Positions 43,019-52,354 of a DNA stretch of 64,000 nt are shown here, piece by piece (the stretch's first letter is position 1; each line of letters opens with the position of its first letter). This DNA is from Marinobacter maroccanus. Its GTDB lineage: Bacteria; Pseudomonadota; Gammaproteobacteria; Pseudomonadales; Oleiphilaceae. Both the position numbers and the translations under genes were made by a program. The stretch is from contig NZ_PSSX01000008.1 of assembly GCF_002933275.1 (NCBI RefSeq), positions 96,416 to 160,415 on the forward strand. The letters run 5' to 3'. The notes under the pieces were generated by a model that ran no database searches, was not told the origin of the DNA, and was given only the letters and a program-made list of their open reading frames with translations.

Positions 43019-44062
43019 TTAATTCTTGAATGGCCACAGGCGGAAGAAACGGCGGATACGGTGCCAGATCTCCGCCAGGCCATGGGGTTCAAAGATCAGA
43101 AAGCCCACGATCAGGGCACCAAAGATGATTTCCAGCATCGGCGACATGAACACCGGTGCGTTGGGATAGAAAGGCGTCAGCGCGGCGGTCAGCAGTTTCA
43201 GAGCTTCCGGTACCAGGGTCATGAAGGCAGCCCCGAGAATGCCACCCAGCAGATTACCCATGCCGCCGACAATCACAGCCGCCAGATAGAAAATGGACAT
43301 GGAAAGCGGAAAACTCTCCGGAGTCACCACCCGATAGAAGTAGGCAAACAGACCGCCGGCTACCCCTGCGTAAAAAGAACTCAGGGCAAAAGACATCAGC
43401 TTGTAGCGCAGCAGGTTAATCCCGAGAATCTCGGCAGAAATATCCCGGTCACGGATGGCGATAAACGCCCGGCCAATCCGGGTTCGGAACACGTTCCTGG
43501 CCGCCAGCACCATCAGCACTGCCAGCGGTACGATGATGAAATACATGCTGAAATCGCTCTGGAACGTGAGCCCGAACAGGTGCGCCGGCTCCAGGCTCAG
43601 GCCGCCCATCCCACCGGTTACCGATTCCCACTCGGCGAAGATGAAATGCAGGAACACGCTCGCCGCCAGAGTCGCAATGGCCAGATACAGTCCCTTCACG
43701 CGTAGCGAAGGGAGCCCCACCAGAATACCGACGGCGGCGGCCATCAGACCGGCCAACACCAGTGTCACCGGGAATGGCAGTGCGGTATTTATCGACAGCC
43801 AGGCAACGGTATAGGCGCCCACCCCCATAAACCCGGCCTGCCCGAGGGAAATCAGCCCGGTAAAACCGGTCAGGATATTCAGGCCGGTAGTACTGATCAC
43901 GGCGATGCCAACCAGGCACCCCAGGTACAGCAGGTAGGAGTCCACCACAAAAGGGAATACCAGCAAGATCAGCAGGAAGAATCCCAGCCACAGTTTCTGG
44001 GTCTGGCTGGTCCAGATTGCCTCATCGGCCTCGTAACTCTGTTTTGCGTCACCGATGCGCAT
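43019..44062 (-). CDS. livM: branched-chain-type ABC transporter permease
   Basis: Permease of 347 residues with eight to nine hydrophobic helices. LivM signatures GLNILTGFTGLISLGQAGFMGVGAY and RIGRAFIAIRDRDISAEILGIN are present. It pairs with LivH and binds LivG and LivF. It lies one base after livH ends. The C-terminal tail (EPHGLAEIWHRIRRFFRLWPF) is cytoplasmic and basic. Confidence 0.88.
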   Translation of the reverse strand: MRIGDAKQSYEADEAIWTSQTQKLWLGFFLLILLVFPFVVDSYLLYLGCLVGIAVISTTGLNILTGFTGLISLGQAGFMGVGAYTVAWLSINTALPFPVTLVLAGLMAAAVGILVGLPSLRVKGLYLAIATLAASVFLHFIFAEWESVTGGMGGLSLEPAHLFGLTFQSDFSMYFIIVPLAVLMVLAARNVFRTRIGRAFIAIRDRDISAEILGINLLRYKLMSFALSSFYAGVAGGLFAYFYRVVTPESFPLSMSIFYLAAVIVGGMGNLLGGILGAAFMTLVPEALKLLTAALTPFYPNAPVFMSPMLEIIFGALIVGFLIFEPHGLAEIWHRIRRFFRLWPFKN

Positions 44063-44063
44063 C

Positions 44064-44942
44064 TTAAACTCGCTCTATTTCGTGGGTGCCGAATAGGCCG
44101 TAGGGGCGGATCACCAGGATGACTGCCAGCACCAGGAAAGTTGCCGGCATCCGGTATTCACCGCCGAGATAGGCACCGGCCACTGTCTCCAGCCAGCCGA
44201 TGAACACGCCGGCCACCAGGGCTCCGAGAATGCTGTCCAACCCTCCAACAATCACCACCACCAGCACACTCAGGCCGATGATCCCGAATTGCGGGCTCAG
44301 CCCACCGGTGGCCGCCACCAGCACACCGGCCAGTGACGCCGCGAGAGAGCCGAACACCCACGCCATGTTGAAGACCCGGCGCACGTTGATGCCCATGGAA
44401 TAGGCCGCCGCCTGATCCGAGGCAGTGGCTCTCAGGGCCACGCCACCCCGGGAGAACCGGAAGTACAACAGGTAGATGATCAGCAGGGCGGAACCAATGA
44501 GAAAGCCGTAGGCGATTTTGGGCGCCAGATACAGCTCACCAATGAACACCGGCTCCCTGGGCAGGAAATTGGGCAGCAGCTGGGGATCGGCCGTCCAGAT
44601 GAACTCCACCAGGCCCACCAGGATGCTGGCGATACCGATGGTCACCATCACCACCGAAATTGGCGACTCGCCCAGCATTGGCCGGATCATGGTCTTTTCG
44701 ATCACACCGCCCAGAATACTGCCGCCGATAACAGCCAGCGGGAGCGCAATCCAGGGCGACATTTCCATGCCGCCGGCAAACGCCAGGAACAGGTAGGCGG
44801 CGAACATCATGATCTCGCCGATGGCGAAATTGATGACCCTCGTGGCCTTGTAGATGATGACAAAGCCCAGGGCGATCAGCGCGTAAAGCCCACCCATGGC
44901 CAGACCGGCCAAGCTGATTTCGCCGAAGAACAACCAATCCAT
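44064..44942 (-). CDS. livH: branched-chain-type ABC transporter permease
   Basis: Permease of 292 residues with about eight hydrophobic helices. LivH signatures GLAMGGLYALIALGFVIIYKATRVINFAIGE and GGVALRATASDQAAAYSMGINVRRVF are visible. Its first base is shared with the last base of livG, so translation is coupled. It forms the membrane channel with LivM. Confidence 0.88.
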   Translation of the reverse strand: MDWLFFGEISLAGLAMGGLYALIALGFVIIYKATRVINFAIGEIMMFAAYLFLAFAGGMEMSPWIALPLAVIGGSILGGVIEKTMIRPMLGESPISVVMVTIGIASILVGLVEFIWTADPQLLPNFLPREPVFIGELYLAPKIAYGFLIGSALLIIYLLYFRFSRGGVALRATASDQAAAYSMGINVRRVFNMAWVFGSLAASLAGVLVAATGGLSPQFGIIGLSVLVVVIVGGLDSILGALVAGVFIGWLETVAGAYLGGEYRMPATFLVLAVILVIRPYGLFGTHEIERV

Positions 44943-45757
44943 CAGGCGGCCTCCCCTTCGGCATTGAGCTTCTTCCGCAGGCTATCGATGTCGCTGTTGC
45001 CCAGGTACGCCTTGATGACTTCGGGATTGTTCTGAACATCCGCCGGCAGACCCTCGGTGATCACCTGGCCAAAATTCAGCACGGCAATGTGGTCGGAAAT
45101 GTCCATTACCATGCCCATATCATGTTCCACCATAAGCACGGTGACGCCCCACTCCTCACGGATGTCGAGAATAAACCGGGCCATGTCCTCCTTCTCTTCC
45201 CGGTTCATACCCGCCACCGGCTCATCCAGCATCAATACTTTAGGCTGCATGGCCAGCGCCCGGGCCAGCTCGACACGCTTCTGAAGACCGTAGGAAAGAC
45301 TCGCCACCGGTTGGCGGCGAATGTGATCAATTTCCAGAAAGTCGATAATCCGTTCTTCCACCTCTTTACGGACTTCCATTTCCTCACGCCGGGCCGGGCC
45401 GAAATAGGCCAGAGCGCTGAGCAGACCGCTCTTCATGTGCACATGGGCGCCGAGTTTGATGTTATCGAGTACGGTCATACCCCGGAACAGGGCAATATTC
45501 TGGAAGGTTCGGGCCAGACCCAGTGCGGCTCGTTTCGGCGGCTTGATACTGCCCGGCAGAGGCTGCCCCTGATAGCGGATGGTGCCCTGCTGGGGTTTGT
45601 AGAAGCCGGAGATGCAATTGAATAACGAAGTTTTACCGGCGCCATTCGGGCCGATAATGGTGGTTACGGTGTTCTCAGGCACCCGAAAGCTCACGTCCTG
45701 CAGCGCCTTCACACCACCAAACGACAGAGACAGGTTGCTGATTTCAAGGATGCTCAC
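44942..45757 (-). CDS. livG: branched-chain-type ABC transporter ATP-binding protein
   Basis: ABC ATPase of 271 residues of the LivG type. Walker A GPNGAGKTS, LARTFQNIALFRGMTVLDNIKLG, signature LSYGLQKRVELARALA, Walker B VLMLDEPVAGM and switch MVEHDMGMVM. GTG at 45757 is taken as start because GGGAGG lies four bases upstream and SILEISNL is the usual beginning; the frame is open further upstream. It is the first gene of the livGHMKF-ligase operon. Confidence 0.86.
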   Translation of the reverse strand: MSILEISNLSLSFGGVKALQDVSFRVPENTVTTIIGPNGAGKTSLFNCISGFYKPQQGTIRYQGQPLPGSIKPPKRAALGLARTFQNIALFRGMTVLDNIKLGAHVHMKSGLLSALAYFGPARREEMEVRKEVEERIIDFLEIDHIRRQPVASLSYGLQKRVELARALAMQPKVLMLDEPVAGMNREEKEDMARFILDIREEWGVTVLMVEHDMGMVMDISDHIAVLNFGQVITEGLPADVQNNPEVIKAYLGNSDIDSLRKKLNAEGEAA

Positions 45758-46008
45758 ACTACCTCCCGGCACCCCTGGCGCCGGGTACACAGGCACGCGA
45801 ATACGCCCTGACAATACCCATCTCACGCCCGAAGATGATTGTAATTTTTGTTGTTTCTTATAGCCGGGGGTTAGCCCCGATCAAGTTTTAAAGTAGTCCA
45901 TTCAGGCAACATTAGGCAAACCCCTCTATCCTGTTACCCGACAGACAGCAATAATCAGTACGCAGGTTTCGGATCTTCAGACCTGCGGTATCGGGAGGGC
46001 AATTGACC

Positions 46009-46785
46009 ATGACAGACACGCTGGTAACAACCGCATTTGATACCGAAACCGGTGTGGCCAGATTAACCTTCAATCGCCCGGAGGCCCTGAACGCCATCAA
46101 TGTGCCCCTGGCCAAAGCCTTTCTCGAGGCGGTTCAAGAAATCAACAAGCTTTCCGGTGTTCGCTGTATCGTTCTTACGGGCGCAGGACGAGCGTTCATG
46201 GCCGGTGGTGATGTATCCAGCATGGCCGGCACGTCGGAGCAGGCAGGGGCAGCCATCAGCGCGATCCTGGATGCCGTCAATCCCGCCGTCCTGCTCCTTC
46301 GCAGCATGGATGCGCCTGTAATCGCTGCGGTCCGGGGCATAGCCGCCGGCGCAGGGCTCAGTCTCACGCTGATGGCCGATCTGGTGATCGCCGAGGAAGG
46401 CGCGAAATTCCTGGTGGCCTACAACGGTATTGGTGCGGTTCCAGATTGCGGGGGCAGCTGGGCCCTGGCTCACAAACTTGGCGCTGGCCGGGCGGCGGAG
46501 CTGATGTTGCTCGGGCGCACCCTGAGTGCAGCGGAAGCGAGGGACTGGGGCATGGTCAACGACATTGCCCCTGACGGCGAATTCGAGAACCGGCTGAATC
46601 GTATGATCGAAAAAGTAGCCCAGGGACCAACCCGGGCCTACGGGGCCTTTCGCCAACTGATTGATCGGGCCAACGGCGACCAGCTGGCCGACCATCTGGA
46701 GGCAGAGCGCGCGGCGTTCCTTGAAATGACCCGGACCGAGGATTTCGCCGAAGGCGTGTCGGCGTTTCTGGCCAAGCGGCCGTAA
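46009..46785 (+). CDS. enoyl-CoA hydratase/isomerase family protein
   Basis: Crotonase-superfamily protein of 258 residues. Markers are LTFNRPEALNAI, the oxyanion loop AFMAGGDVSSM, GIAAGAGLSLTLMADLVIA and GIGAVPDCGGSWALAHKLG. It resembles PaaG/PaaB-type hydratase-isomerases. The Glu in GAVPDCG-like position is Asp, as in some isomerases. ATG at 46009 has GGGAGG ten bases upstream; TTG at 46003 is an alternative. It is divergent from the liv operon. Almost the whole gene is also open on the opposite strand as the extension of the GGDEF frame. Confidence 0.87.
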   Translation: MTDTLVTTAFDTETGVARLTFNRPEALNAINVPLAKAFLEAVQEINKLSGVRCIVLTGAGRAFMAGGDVSSMAGTSEQAGAAISAILDAVNPAVLLLRSMDAPVIAAVRGIAAGAGLSLTLMADLVIAEEGAKFLVAYNGIGAVPDCGGSWALAHKLGAGRAAELMLLGRTLSAAEARDWGMVNDIAPDGEFENRLNRMIEKVAQGPTRAYGAFRQLIDRANGDQLADHLEAERAAFLEMTRTEDFAEGVSAFLAKRP

Positions 46786-47973
46786 GGGTTTCGCGGCCGC
46801 TGACGCTGGCACAAATACAGCGCGGTTGCGGCCGTCGCGTTTTGCCCGGTAAAGGGCTTTGTCCGCTGAAACCATGATGTGCTGGAAGTTGCCATGCTCC
46901 TGTGTAAGAGAGGCACCCCCGATGCTTGCAGACAGGTGGACCGGAATACCATCGACTTCTCGGCCAGCCTCAAAAATTCGTTGCAACAGGCGCCCGGTTA
47001 CGGCCTCGATCGCCTCACGGTTGTTGTTGCGCAGCACGGCAGCAAACTCCTCCCCGCCCACACGTCCAATGATGTCGTCATCCCGGAGTTCGGCTTTCAT
47101 CAGGTTCGCCACGATTCTCAGCACCTCGTCGCCAGTAGCGTGCCCCCAGCGGTCGTTGATCTGCTTGAAGTGGTCCAGGTCTATCATGAGGACAGTAATC
47201 AGTTTTCCCTCTTCCCGGGCTTTTTTAAACGCCAGCTTGCCCTCCCGGTAAAACGCCCGGCGATTGAACAGCTGGGTAAGCCCGTCCCGCTCCGCCAGCG
47301 CGACCAGAGCCTGTTCGGCACGAGTAAACGCCAGCAACGGAAGCGCCATGGCCGTAGCGCTCACCAGCAACAGGTGGTTCACCAGAATCAGTTTCAGCAG
47401 CACCTGGAGATCGAGCTGTGTGCTTCCGCTCACGGACACTGTGATCACCAGCACCTGGGCCATCATCAGCGTACCGTGAATGCCGAACAGCGTTTGCAGA
47501 ATGCGAAGAGGCAGTCTGGGCCTGCGCTCAATCGAGCCCAGCCGGTAGATCGCCAGACTGAAGACCAATGCCGAGAACAGCGCAGTCAGGAATCTGGCAA
47601 CAAGCGGATCCCATCCAGTACCGACAGCCAGGCCGAAAAGATAGAGTAGAGAGGCACCATAGATTATACGGGACGACCTTCTGGTGCCCACTATTGGCAA
47701 ATCCACCAGTGCGTGTATTCCTGCAAGCACCAACAACGGGGAACCCCCAAGAACGAGATGGGCGATAAAAACGAAAATCCCCGGGGCGGCGGCCAGCTCA
47801 TTGGTCACCGCTAGCGCGGTACCCATTACGAAACTCAGACAGGCGAGTGCCCAAAGCAGAAAACAGCGTTCCCGGTGGCGCAGGTGGTAGATCGCCCACA
47901 GCATCCCTCCGATCAGGAGGTTAATCATGACCGACGTGACCAGCAGCGTTGGCAGGTGCATGTTCAGGTCCAT
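46063..47973 (-). CDS. membrane diguanylate cyclase (GGDEF) with a C-terminal extension antisense to the hydratase gene
   Basis: Protein of up to 636 residues. Six or more transmembrane helices in the first 220 residues, then a complete GGDEF domain (LAERDGLTQLFNRRAF, MIDLDHFKQINDRWGH, RVGGEEF). The RDDD inhibitory site sits five residues before GGEEF, so product inhibition by c-di-GMP is likely. The domain ends near residue 395 (DGRNRAVFV), about base 46790. No stop occurs there, and the frame continues about 240 residues, antisense to the hydratase gene, with low-complexity Gly/Arg/His-rich sequence. The extension is real as an open frame but probably not a selected domain. Confidence 0.82.
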   Translation of the reverse strand: MDLNMHLPTLLVTSVMINLLIGGMLWAIYHLRHRERCFLLWALACLSFVMGTALAVTNELAAAPGIFVFIAHLVLGGSPLLVLAGIHALVDLPIVGTRRSSRIIYGASLLYLFGLAVGTGWDPLVARFLTALFSALVFSLAIYRLGSIERRPRLPLRILQTLFGIHGTLMMAQVLVITVSVSGSTQLDLQVLLKLILVNHLLLVSATAMALPLLAFTRAEQALVALAERDGLTQLFNRRAFYREGKLAFKKAREEGKLITVLMIDLDHFKQINDRWGHATGDEVLRIVANLMKAELRDDDIIGRVGGEEFAAVLRNNNREAIEAVTGRLLQRIFEAGREVDGIPVHLSASIGGASLTQEHGNFQHIMVSADKALYRAKRDGRNRAVFVPASAAAKPLRPLGQKRRHAFGEILGPGHFKERRALCLQMVGQLVAVGPINQLAKGPVGPGWSLGYFFDHTIQPVLEFAVRGNVVDHAPVPRFRCTQGAPEQHQLRRPASAKFVSQGPAAPAIWNRTNTVVGHQEFRAFLGDHQIGHQRETEPCAGGYAPDRSDYRRIHAAKEQDGGIDGIQDRADGCPCLLRRAGHAGYITTGHERSSCARKNDTANTGKLVDFLNRLEKGFGQGHIDGVQGLRAIEG

Positions 47974-48113
47974 AAACGCACGGCATTCCAGGCTTGATAA
48001 TGGCTTTTTCAGCGTATCAGCTTAACTTCTGAGCCTGCGCACCTGCTATGTAGCATTTGGTATGATAATTGTCACAGATTGGCACGACATCCATGAACTC
48101 ACTGCGAGACCCC

Positions 48114-48851
48114 ATGAATCCAACCATAGAACTTCTTAAATCCCACCGCTCTATTCGTAAATTCACCGGTGAAAAAATTCCGCACGACCTGCTCAGGGAG
48201 CTGATTCGCGCCGGCCAGTGCGCCGCCACCTCGAATCATGTGCAGGCCTACTCGATCATTCACGTGATTGATCCGGACAACCGCCGGAAAATCGCGGAGC
48301 TGGCCGGTGGCCAGAGCTACATCGCCGACTGTTCGGACTTTCTGGTGTTCTGTGCCGACATGCGGCGTTCAACCGATGCCGCGGGGCGAGCCGGGGCCGA
48401 GGTGGTGCGAGGGATGACGGAACAGTTACTGGTAGCCACCATCGACACCAGCCTGATGGCCCAGAATGTGGCGATCGCCGCGGAATCCGAGGGGCTCGGG
48501 CTGTGCTATATCGGGGGCATACGGAACAACCCGGCGGAGATCAGCGAGATACTGCGGCTGCCGGAGCATGTCTATCCGGTGTTTGGTATGTGCCTGGGCT
48601 ACCCGGACCAGAATCCGGAGGTGAAGCCTCGACTGCCGGTGGAAGCCATTCTCCGGGAAGACGACTACTCCGACGCCCGGGACGAGGAGCTCGTTGCCGG
48701 GTTTGATCGCACCATGAACGAGTACTATCGGGAACGCACCGGTGGCAACAAGGACACCACCTGGTCCGAGCAGCTGAAGCCGCTGTTCACCTCGAAACTG
48801 CGGCCACACATGCGCGACTTCCTGCGCAAATGCGGCTTCGAGATGAAGTGA
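48114..48851 (+). CDS. nfsA: NfsA-like oxygen-insensitive NADPH nitroreductase
   Basis: FMN-dependent nitroreductase of 245 residues. N-terminus MNPTIELLKSHRSIRKFTGE aligns with E. coli NfsA, hence the start at 48114 though upstream in-frame starts exist (48093, 48069). FMN-binding features CAATSNHVQAYSII, the dimer segment ATIDTSLMAQNVAIAAESEGLGLCYIGGIRNNP and VFGMCLGYPD are present. It reduces nitroaromatics and quinones in the cytoplasm. It converges on the lactate operon with 15 bases between stops. Confidence 0.88.
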   Translation: MNPTIELLKSHRSIRKFTGEKIPHDLLRELIRAGQCAATSNHVQAYSIIHVIDPDNRRKIAELAGGQSYIADCSDFLVFCADMRRSTDAAGRAGAEVVRGMTEQLLVATIDTSLMAQNVAIAAESEGLGLCYIGGIRNNPAEISEILRLPEHVYPVFGMCLGYPDQNPEVKPRLPVEAILREDDYSDARDEELVAGFDRTMNEYYRERTGGNKDTTWSEQLKPLFTSKLRPHMRDFLRKCGFEMK

Positions 48852-48866
48852 CCGCCAGTCGGGGCA

Positions 48867-51686
48867 CTAGGCGATCGCTTTCGGCCTGGTGACCCGATCC
48901 ACCAGATACACCAGACCGTGGTAGTCGATACCGCTGTGCCGGCTAAGCCCGATCTCGCAGGTACGGCTCGTGGATATGCCTTCCTCACAGCCCGCCGTCT
49001 GCTCTGCCAGTGTTTTCAGAGAATGAGCGTTGAGCTCGGGCACGTTGAAGCCTTTATCCCCGGCAAAGCCACAACAATGGATGCCCTCGGGTACCACCAC
49101 CTGAGTGCTGCAACGCCGGACCACATCGATCAGTCCGTCTGACTCACCCAGGTGCTGGGTGCTGCAGGTGACGTGCACCGCCAGCGGGGTCTGCTCCGGC
49201 TCGAAATCCAGGCGCTCGTAGAGATGATCACGAATGAACCGGACCGGATCAAACAGCGTCAGGCCGGCTTCTTCGGCGGCTTCGCGGATCTGCAGGGTAC
49301 AGGGGCTGGTGTCGCAGTAGATCGGATCGACGCCATTCCGGCTGGCCCGCAACAGCGCCGAAATCAGCTCGTCTTTCTTTGTCGCCGCCTGGTCCGGATA
49401 GCCTTTGGAGGCAAAGGGCTGACCACAACACAGGCTGTCCAGCTCCTCCGGGTACACCACCTGGTATCCGCCCTTCTCCAGCAATCGTCGGGTTACCTCA
49501 ATCAACGGCTCCTGTTGCTTGTCTCCCCTGGCCGGGCCCATGGTCCGGGATACACAGGCCGCCAGATAAACCACCCGGGGCCGGCCATCGGCCGGGGCCT
49601 GCTCTTCAGCCGGTGACACAAACCGTACCGGCTGGGGCAGGCTCGGATCCCACTGGGCCACCCGGCCACCAGACACTTTGCGAACGCCGGCACTGAGCCG
49701 GGTCAGCAGCGGCGCGCCCAAGAGTCTTTCGGCCGTGGATGCGCCGGCCAGGACAAAGCGGGTCGCTTTCAAAGCGCCGGCAAAATGTTTCGCCAGCTGA
49801 TTGGCCACGGACTGGCCGGTGGCCTTCTCGCTTCTCAGCTTCCGCACCAGATCGCCGGTATTGATGCCTACCGGGCATCGCTGGGCACAAAGGCCGGTTG
49901 CGGCACAGGTATCCAGGCCATGGTACTGATAGGCCTTTTCCAGTTCGGTGGTGTCTTCACCGGCACGGCGGCGGGCCTGAATATCCCGCCAGATCACGAT
50001 GCGCTGGCGCGGCGACAGGGTGAGGCTTTCCGAGGGACACACCGGCTCGCAGAAGCCACATTCGATGCACTTGTCCACCAGCGGATCGGCCTCGGGCATG
50101 GGCTTCAGATTCTTGAGATGGATCTGCGGATCTTCCGACAGCACTACATCCGGATTGAGCAAATTCTCCGGGTCCAGCAGACGCTTGATCTGCCACATCA
50201 GCTGCCAGGCATCGTGCCCCCATTCCAGTTCCACGAACGGCGCCATGTTACGGCCGGTACCGTGTTCCGCCTTCAGCGAACCACCAAACTCCACCGCCAC
50301 CAGTTGCGCCACATCCTGCATGAAGGCTTCATAGCGGGCGACCTCCGCGGGGTCGTCAAAGCCCTGGGGGAACACGAAGTGCAGGTTGCCCTCCAGGGCA
50401 TGCCCAAAGATGATCGCGTCGTCATAGCCATGCTTCACGAACAGCGCCTGGAGGCGGGTGACGCCTTCGGATAGCTGATCAATGGGGAAGGTCACATCCT
50501 CGATGATCACGGTGGTCCCGTTTGGCCTTACCGCCCCAACCGCAGGGAAAGTGCCCTTGCGGATGGCCCAAAGCTGATCGGACACTTTGGCGTCGCGGGT
50601 AAAATCCACCTGCTGCTCAAGGGGGAATTCTGCCAAAGCCTGCCTGATTCGCGTCAGCTGCTGATCCAGAATCTGCGAGGATGACGCCCGGGTCTCCACC
50701 AGCAGCGCGCAGGCGTTTTCCGAAACATCATGAATCCAGTCCGGCAGGCCGGGCTTGTCCTGAACCGAGCGAAGACTGCGACGATCCAGCAACTCCACGG
50801 CCGCTACCGGTTGTGAACGCAGCACCGACGCCGCCCGACAGCAGCTTTCAGCATCCCGAAACACCAGCAGGGCCGTGGCCTTGTCCGGATACTCGGGTAC
50901 GGTGTTGTAGGTCACTGCGCTGACAAAACCCAGCGTGCCTTCGGAGCCCACCATCAGGTGCGTCAGGATGTCGAGTGGACAGGTAAAATCCACCAAGGCG
51001 TTCAGGGACAGGCCGGTGGTGTTCTTCAGGCGGTATTTGTGCCGAATGCGCTCCGCCAGCTCGGGATTCTCCCGGGTATTGATGGCCAGCTTTTTCAGGG
51101 CCGCCAACAGATCACCGTGGCTGTCGCGAAACGCCGAAACGCTTGCCGGATCCTCGGTATCCAGCACTGCGCCGTCCGCCAGCACCAGCCGCATACCGGC
51201 CAGCGTGTGGTAGCTGTTCTGGGCGGTGCCACAGCACATACCGCTGGCATTGTTCGCAACAATGCCGCCAATCTTGCAGGCGTTGATGGACGCCGGATCC
51301 GGTCCGATCTTGAAGCCCTTGGGTGCTAACCAGGCATTCGCCTGAGCGCCGATCACACCCGGTTGCAGACGAATCTGGCGGCCTTCTTCCCGGATGTCGT
51401 GGCCGTTCCACTGATCGCCCAGAACGATCAGGATCGAATCACTGATCGCCTGTCCGGAAAGGCTGGTACCGGCGGCCCGGAAGGTCACCGGGACCTTGTG
51501 GCGGCGGGCGATGGCCAGAAGATCGACAACCTCTGCCTCATCCTGAACCCGCACCACCACCTTGGGAATCAGCCGGTAAAAACTGGCGTCGGTTCCGAAC
51601 GCGAGGGTGGACACCGGATCGTTAAAAACCCGGTTTTCGGGAATCCGTTGCCGGATATCGGCCAGCACTTCCGGGGTAAAAGTCAT
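48867..51686 (-). CDS. dld: D-lactate dehydrogenase, FAD- and Fe-S-containing (Dld-II type)
   Basis: Large flavoprotein of 939 residues. FAD-binding PCMH domain (VTFRAAGTSLSGQAISD, NNASGMCCG), FAD-linked oxidase C-terminal domain (HALEGNLHF), then ferredoxin motifs CIECGFCEPVCPSES and CAATGLCAQRCPVG, and a C-terminal CCG-type heterodisulfide-reductase-like domain (CCGQPFASKGYPDQ, CCGFAGDKGF). It oxidises D-lactate or a related 2-hydroxyacid and reduces the quinone pool or a cytochrome. It overlaps lldG by four bases and is last in the lactate operon. Confidence 0.88.
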   Translation of the reverse strand: MTFTPEVLADIRQRIPENRVFNDPVSTLAFGTDASFYRLIPKVVVRVQDEAEVVDLLAIARRHKVPVTFRAAGTSLSGQAISDSILIVLGDQWNGHDIREEGRQIRLQPGVIGAQANAWLAPKGFKIGPDPASINACKIGGIVANNASGMCCGTAQNSYHTLAGMRLVLADGAVLDTEDPASVSAFRDSHGDLLAALKKLAINTRENPELAERIRHKYRLKNTTGLSLNALVDFTCPLDILTHLMVGSEGTLGFVSAVTYNTVPEYPDKATALLVFRDAESCCRAASVLRSQPVAAVELLDRRSLRSVQDKPGLPDWIHDVSENACALLVETRASSSQILDQQLTRIRQALAEFPLEQQVDFTRDAKVSDQLWAIRKGTFPAVGAVRPNGTTVIIEDVTFPIDQLSEGVTRLQALFVKHGYDDAIIFGHALEGNLHFVFPQGFDDPAEVARYEAFMQDVAQLVAVEFGGSLKAEHGTGRNMAPFVELEWGHDAWQLMWQIKRLLDPENLLNPDVVLSEDPQIHLKNLKPMPEADPLVDKCIECGFCEPVCPSESLTLSPRQRIVIWRDIQARRRAGEDTTELEKAYQYHGLDTCAATGLCAQRCPVGINTGDLVRKLRSEKATGQSVANQLAKHFAGALKATRFVLAGASTAERLLGAPLLTRLSAGVRKVSGGRVAQWDPSLPQPVRFVSPAEEQAPADGRPRVVYLAACVSRTMGPARGDKQQEPLIEVTRRLLEKGGYQVVYPEELDSLCCGQPFASKGYPDQAATKKDELISALLRASRNGVDPIYCDTSPCTLQIREAAEEAGLTLFDPVRFIRDHLYERLDFEPEQTPLAVHVTCSTQHLGESDGLIDVVRRCSTQVVVPEGIHCCGFAGDKGFNVPELNAHSLKTLAEQTAGCEEGISTSRTCEIGLSRHSGIDYHGLVYLVDRVTRPKAIA

Positions 51687-52354
51687 GCATCCTCCAGAAC
51701 CAGCACAATGAGCTCACGGGGGCCGTGGGCACCGTAGGCCAGCACCTGTTCGATGTCCGCGGTCTTGGACGGGCCAGACACCAGCAGAACGTTTGTTGGC
51801 AGCCCGGCCGCCCAGTCCTGGGACACCATCATGTCATACAGATTGTCATGAATCTCGCTGGCCTTGAGCAGGGCAATGTGTACCGGCGGTACCAGGCTCA
51901 TCAGGCGCGGCTCATGGCGATCCGGCCAGAGCACGAGCGTGCCGGTGGCGGCGATCCCACCCAGGGTGCCGGTCAGGCTGGCCTCCACATTCCAGAACAG
52001 CTCTTCTTTCCAGGCTTCCACCGGCTGATCATAAGCCAGTAACTCGACCCTCTGCTCCGTGGCCTCGAAGTAAGCCTGCAGCGCCCGGCCATGTTCCTTC
52101 GCCGGTGCGCACAACAGGTTGGTGAGATTGCGTTTGTTCAGAAGTTCCGCCACCAATTCCGGCCAGTTGTCAGAACGGCACTGATGCACTTCAGTGTGAA
52201 CCGCTTCCATGAGGCTGCGCAACCGGGCGATCCGGTCTCCCGGCGCATAGCGCCAGGGCTTGGTCACCAGCCGCTCGTCGAACTCGTCGGGGCGGGGTGT
52301 TGTGCCGGCGAGGCTGTCTCTCAACTTACCAAGAATATTACCGCGCGCGCTCAT
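51683..52354 (-). CDS. lldG: lactate utilisation protein C (LUD domain)
   Basis: LutC/LldG protein of 223 residues with the LUD domain (VEASLTGTLGGIAATGTLVLWPDRHEPRLMSLVPPVHIALLKASEI, and NVLLVSGPSKTADIEQVLAYGAHGPRELIVLVL). It is one of three subunits of the L-lactate dehydrogenase complex that replaces LldD in many bacteria. Start and stop overlap its neighbours by four bases each, so the operon is tightly translationally coupled. Confidence 0.9.
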   Translation of the reverse strand: MSARGNILGKLRDSLAGTTPRPDEFDERLVTKPWRYAPGDRIARLRSLMEAVHTEVHQCRSDNWPELVAELLNKRNLTNLLCAPAKEHGRALQAYFEATEQRVELLAYDQPVEAWKEELFWNVEASLTGTLGGIAATGTLVLWPDRHEPRLMSLVPPVHIALLKASEIHDNLYDMMVSQDWAAGLPTNVLLVSGPSKTADIEQVLAYGAHGPRELIVLVLEDA

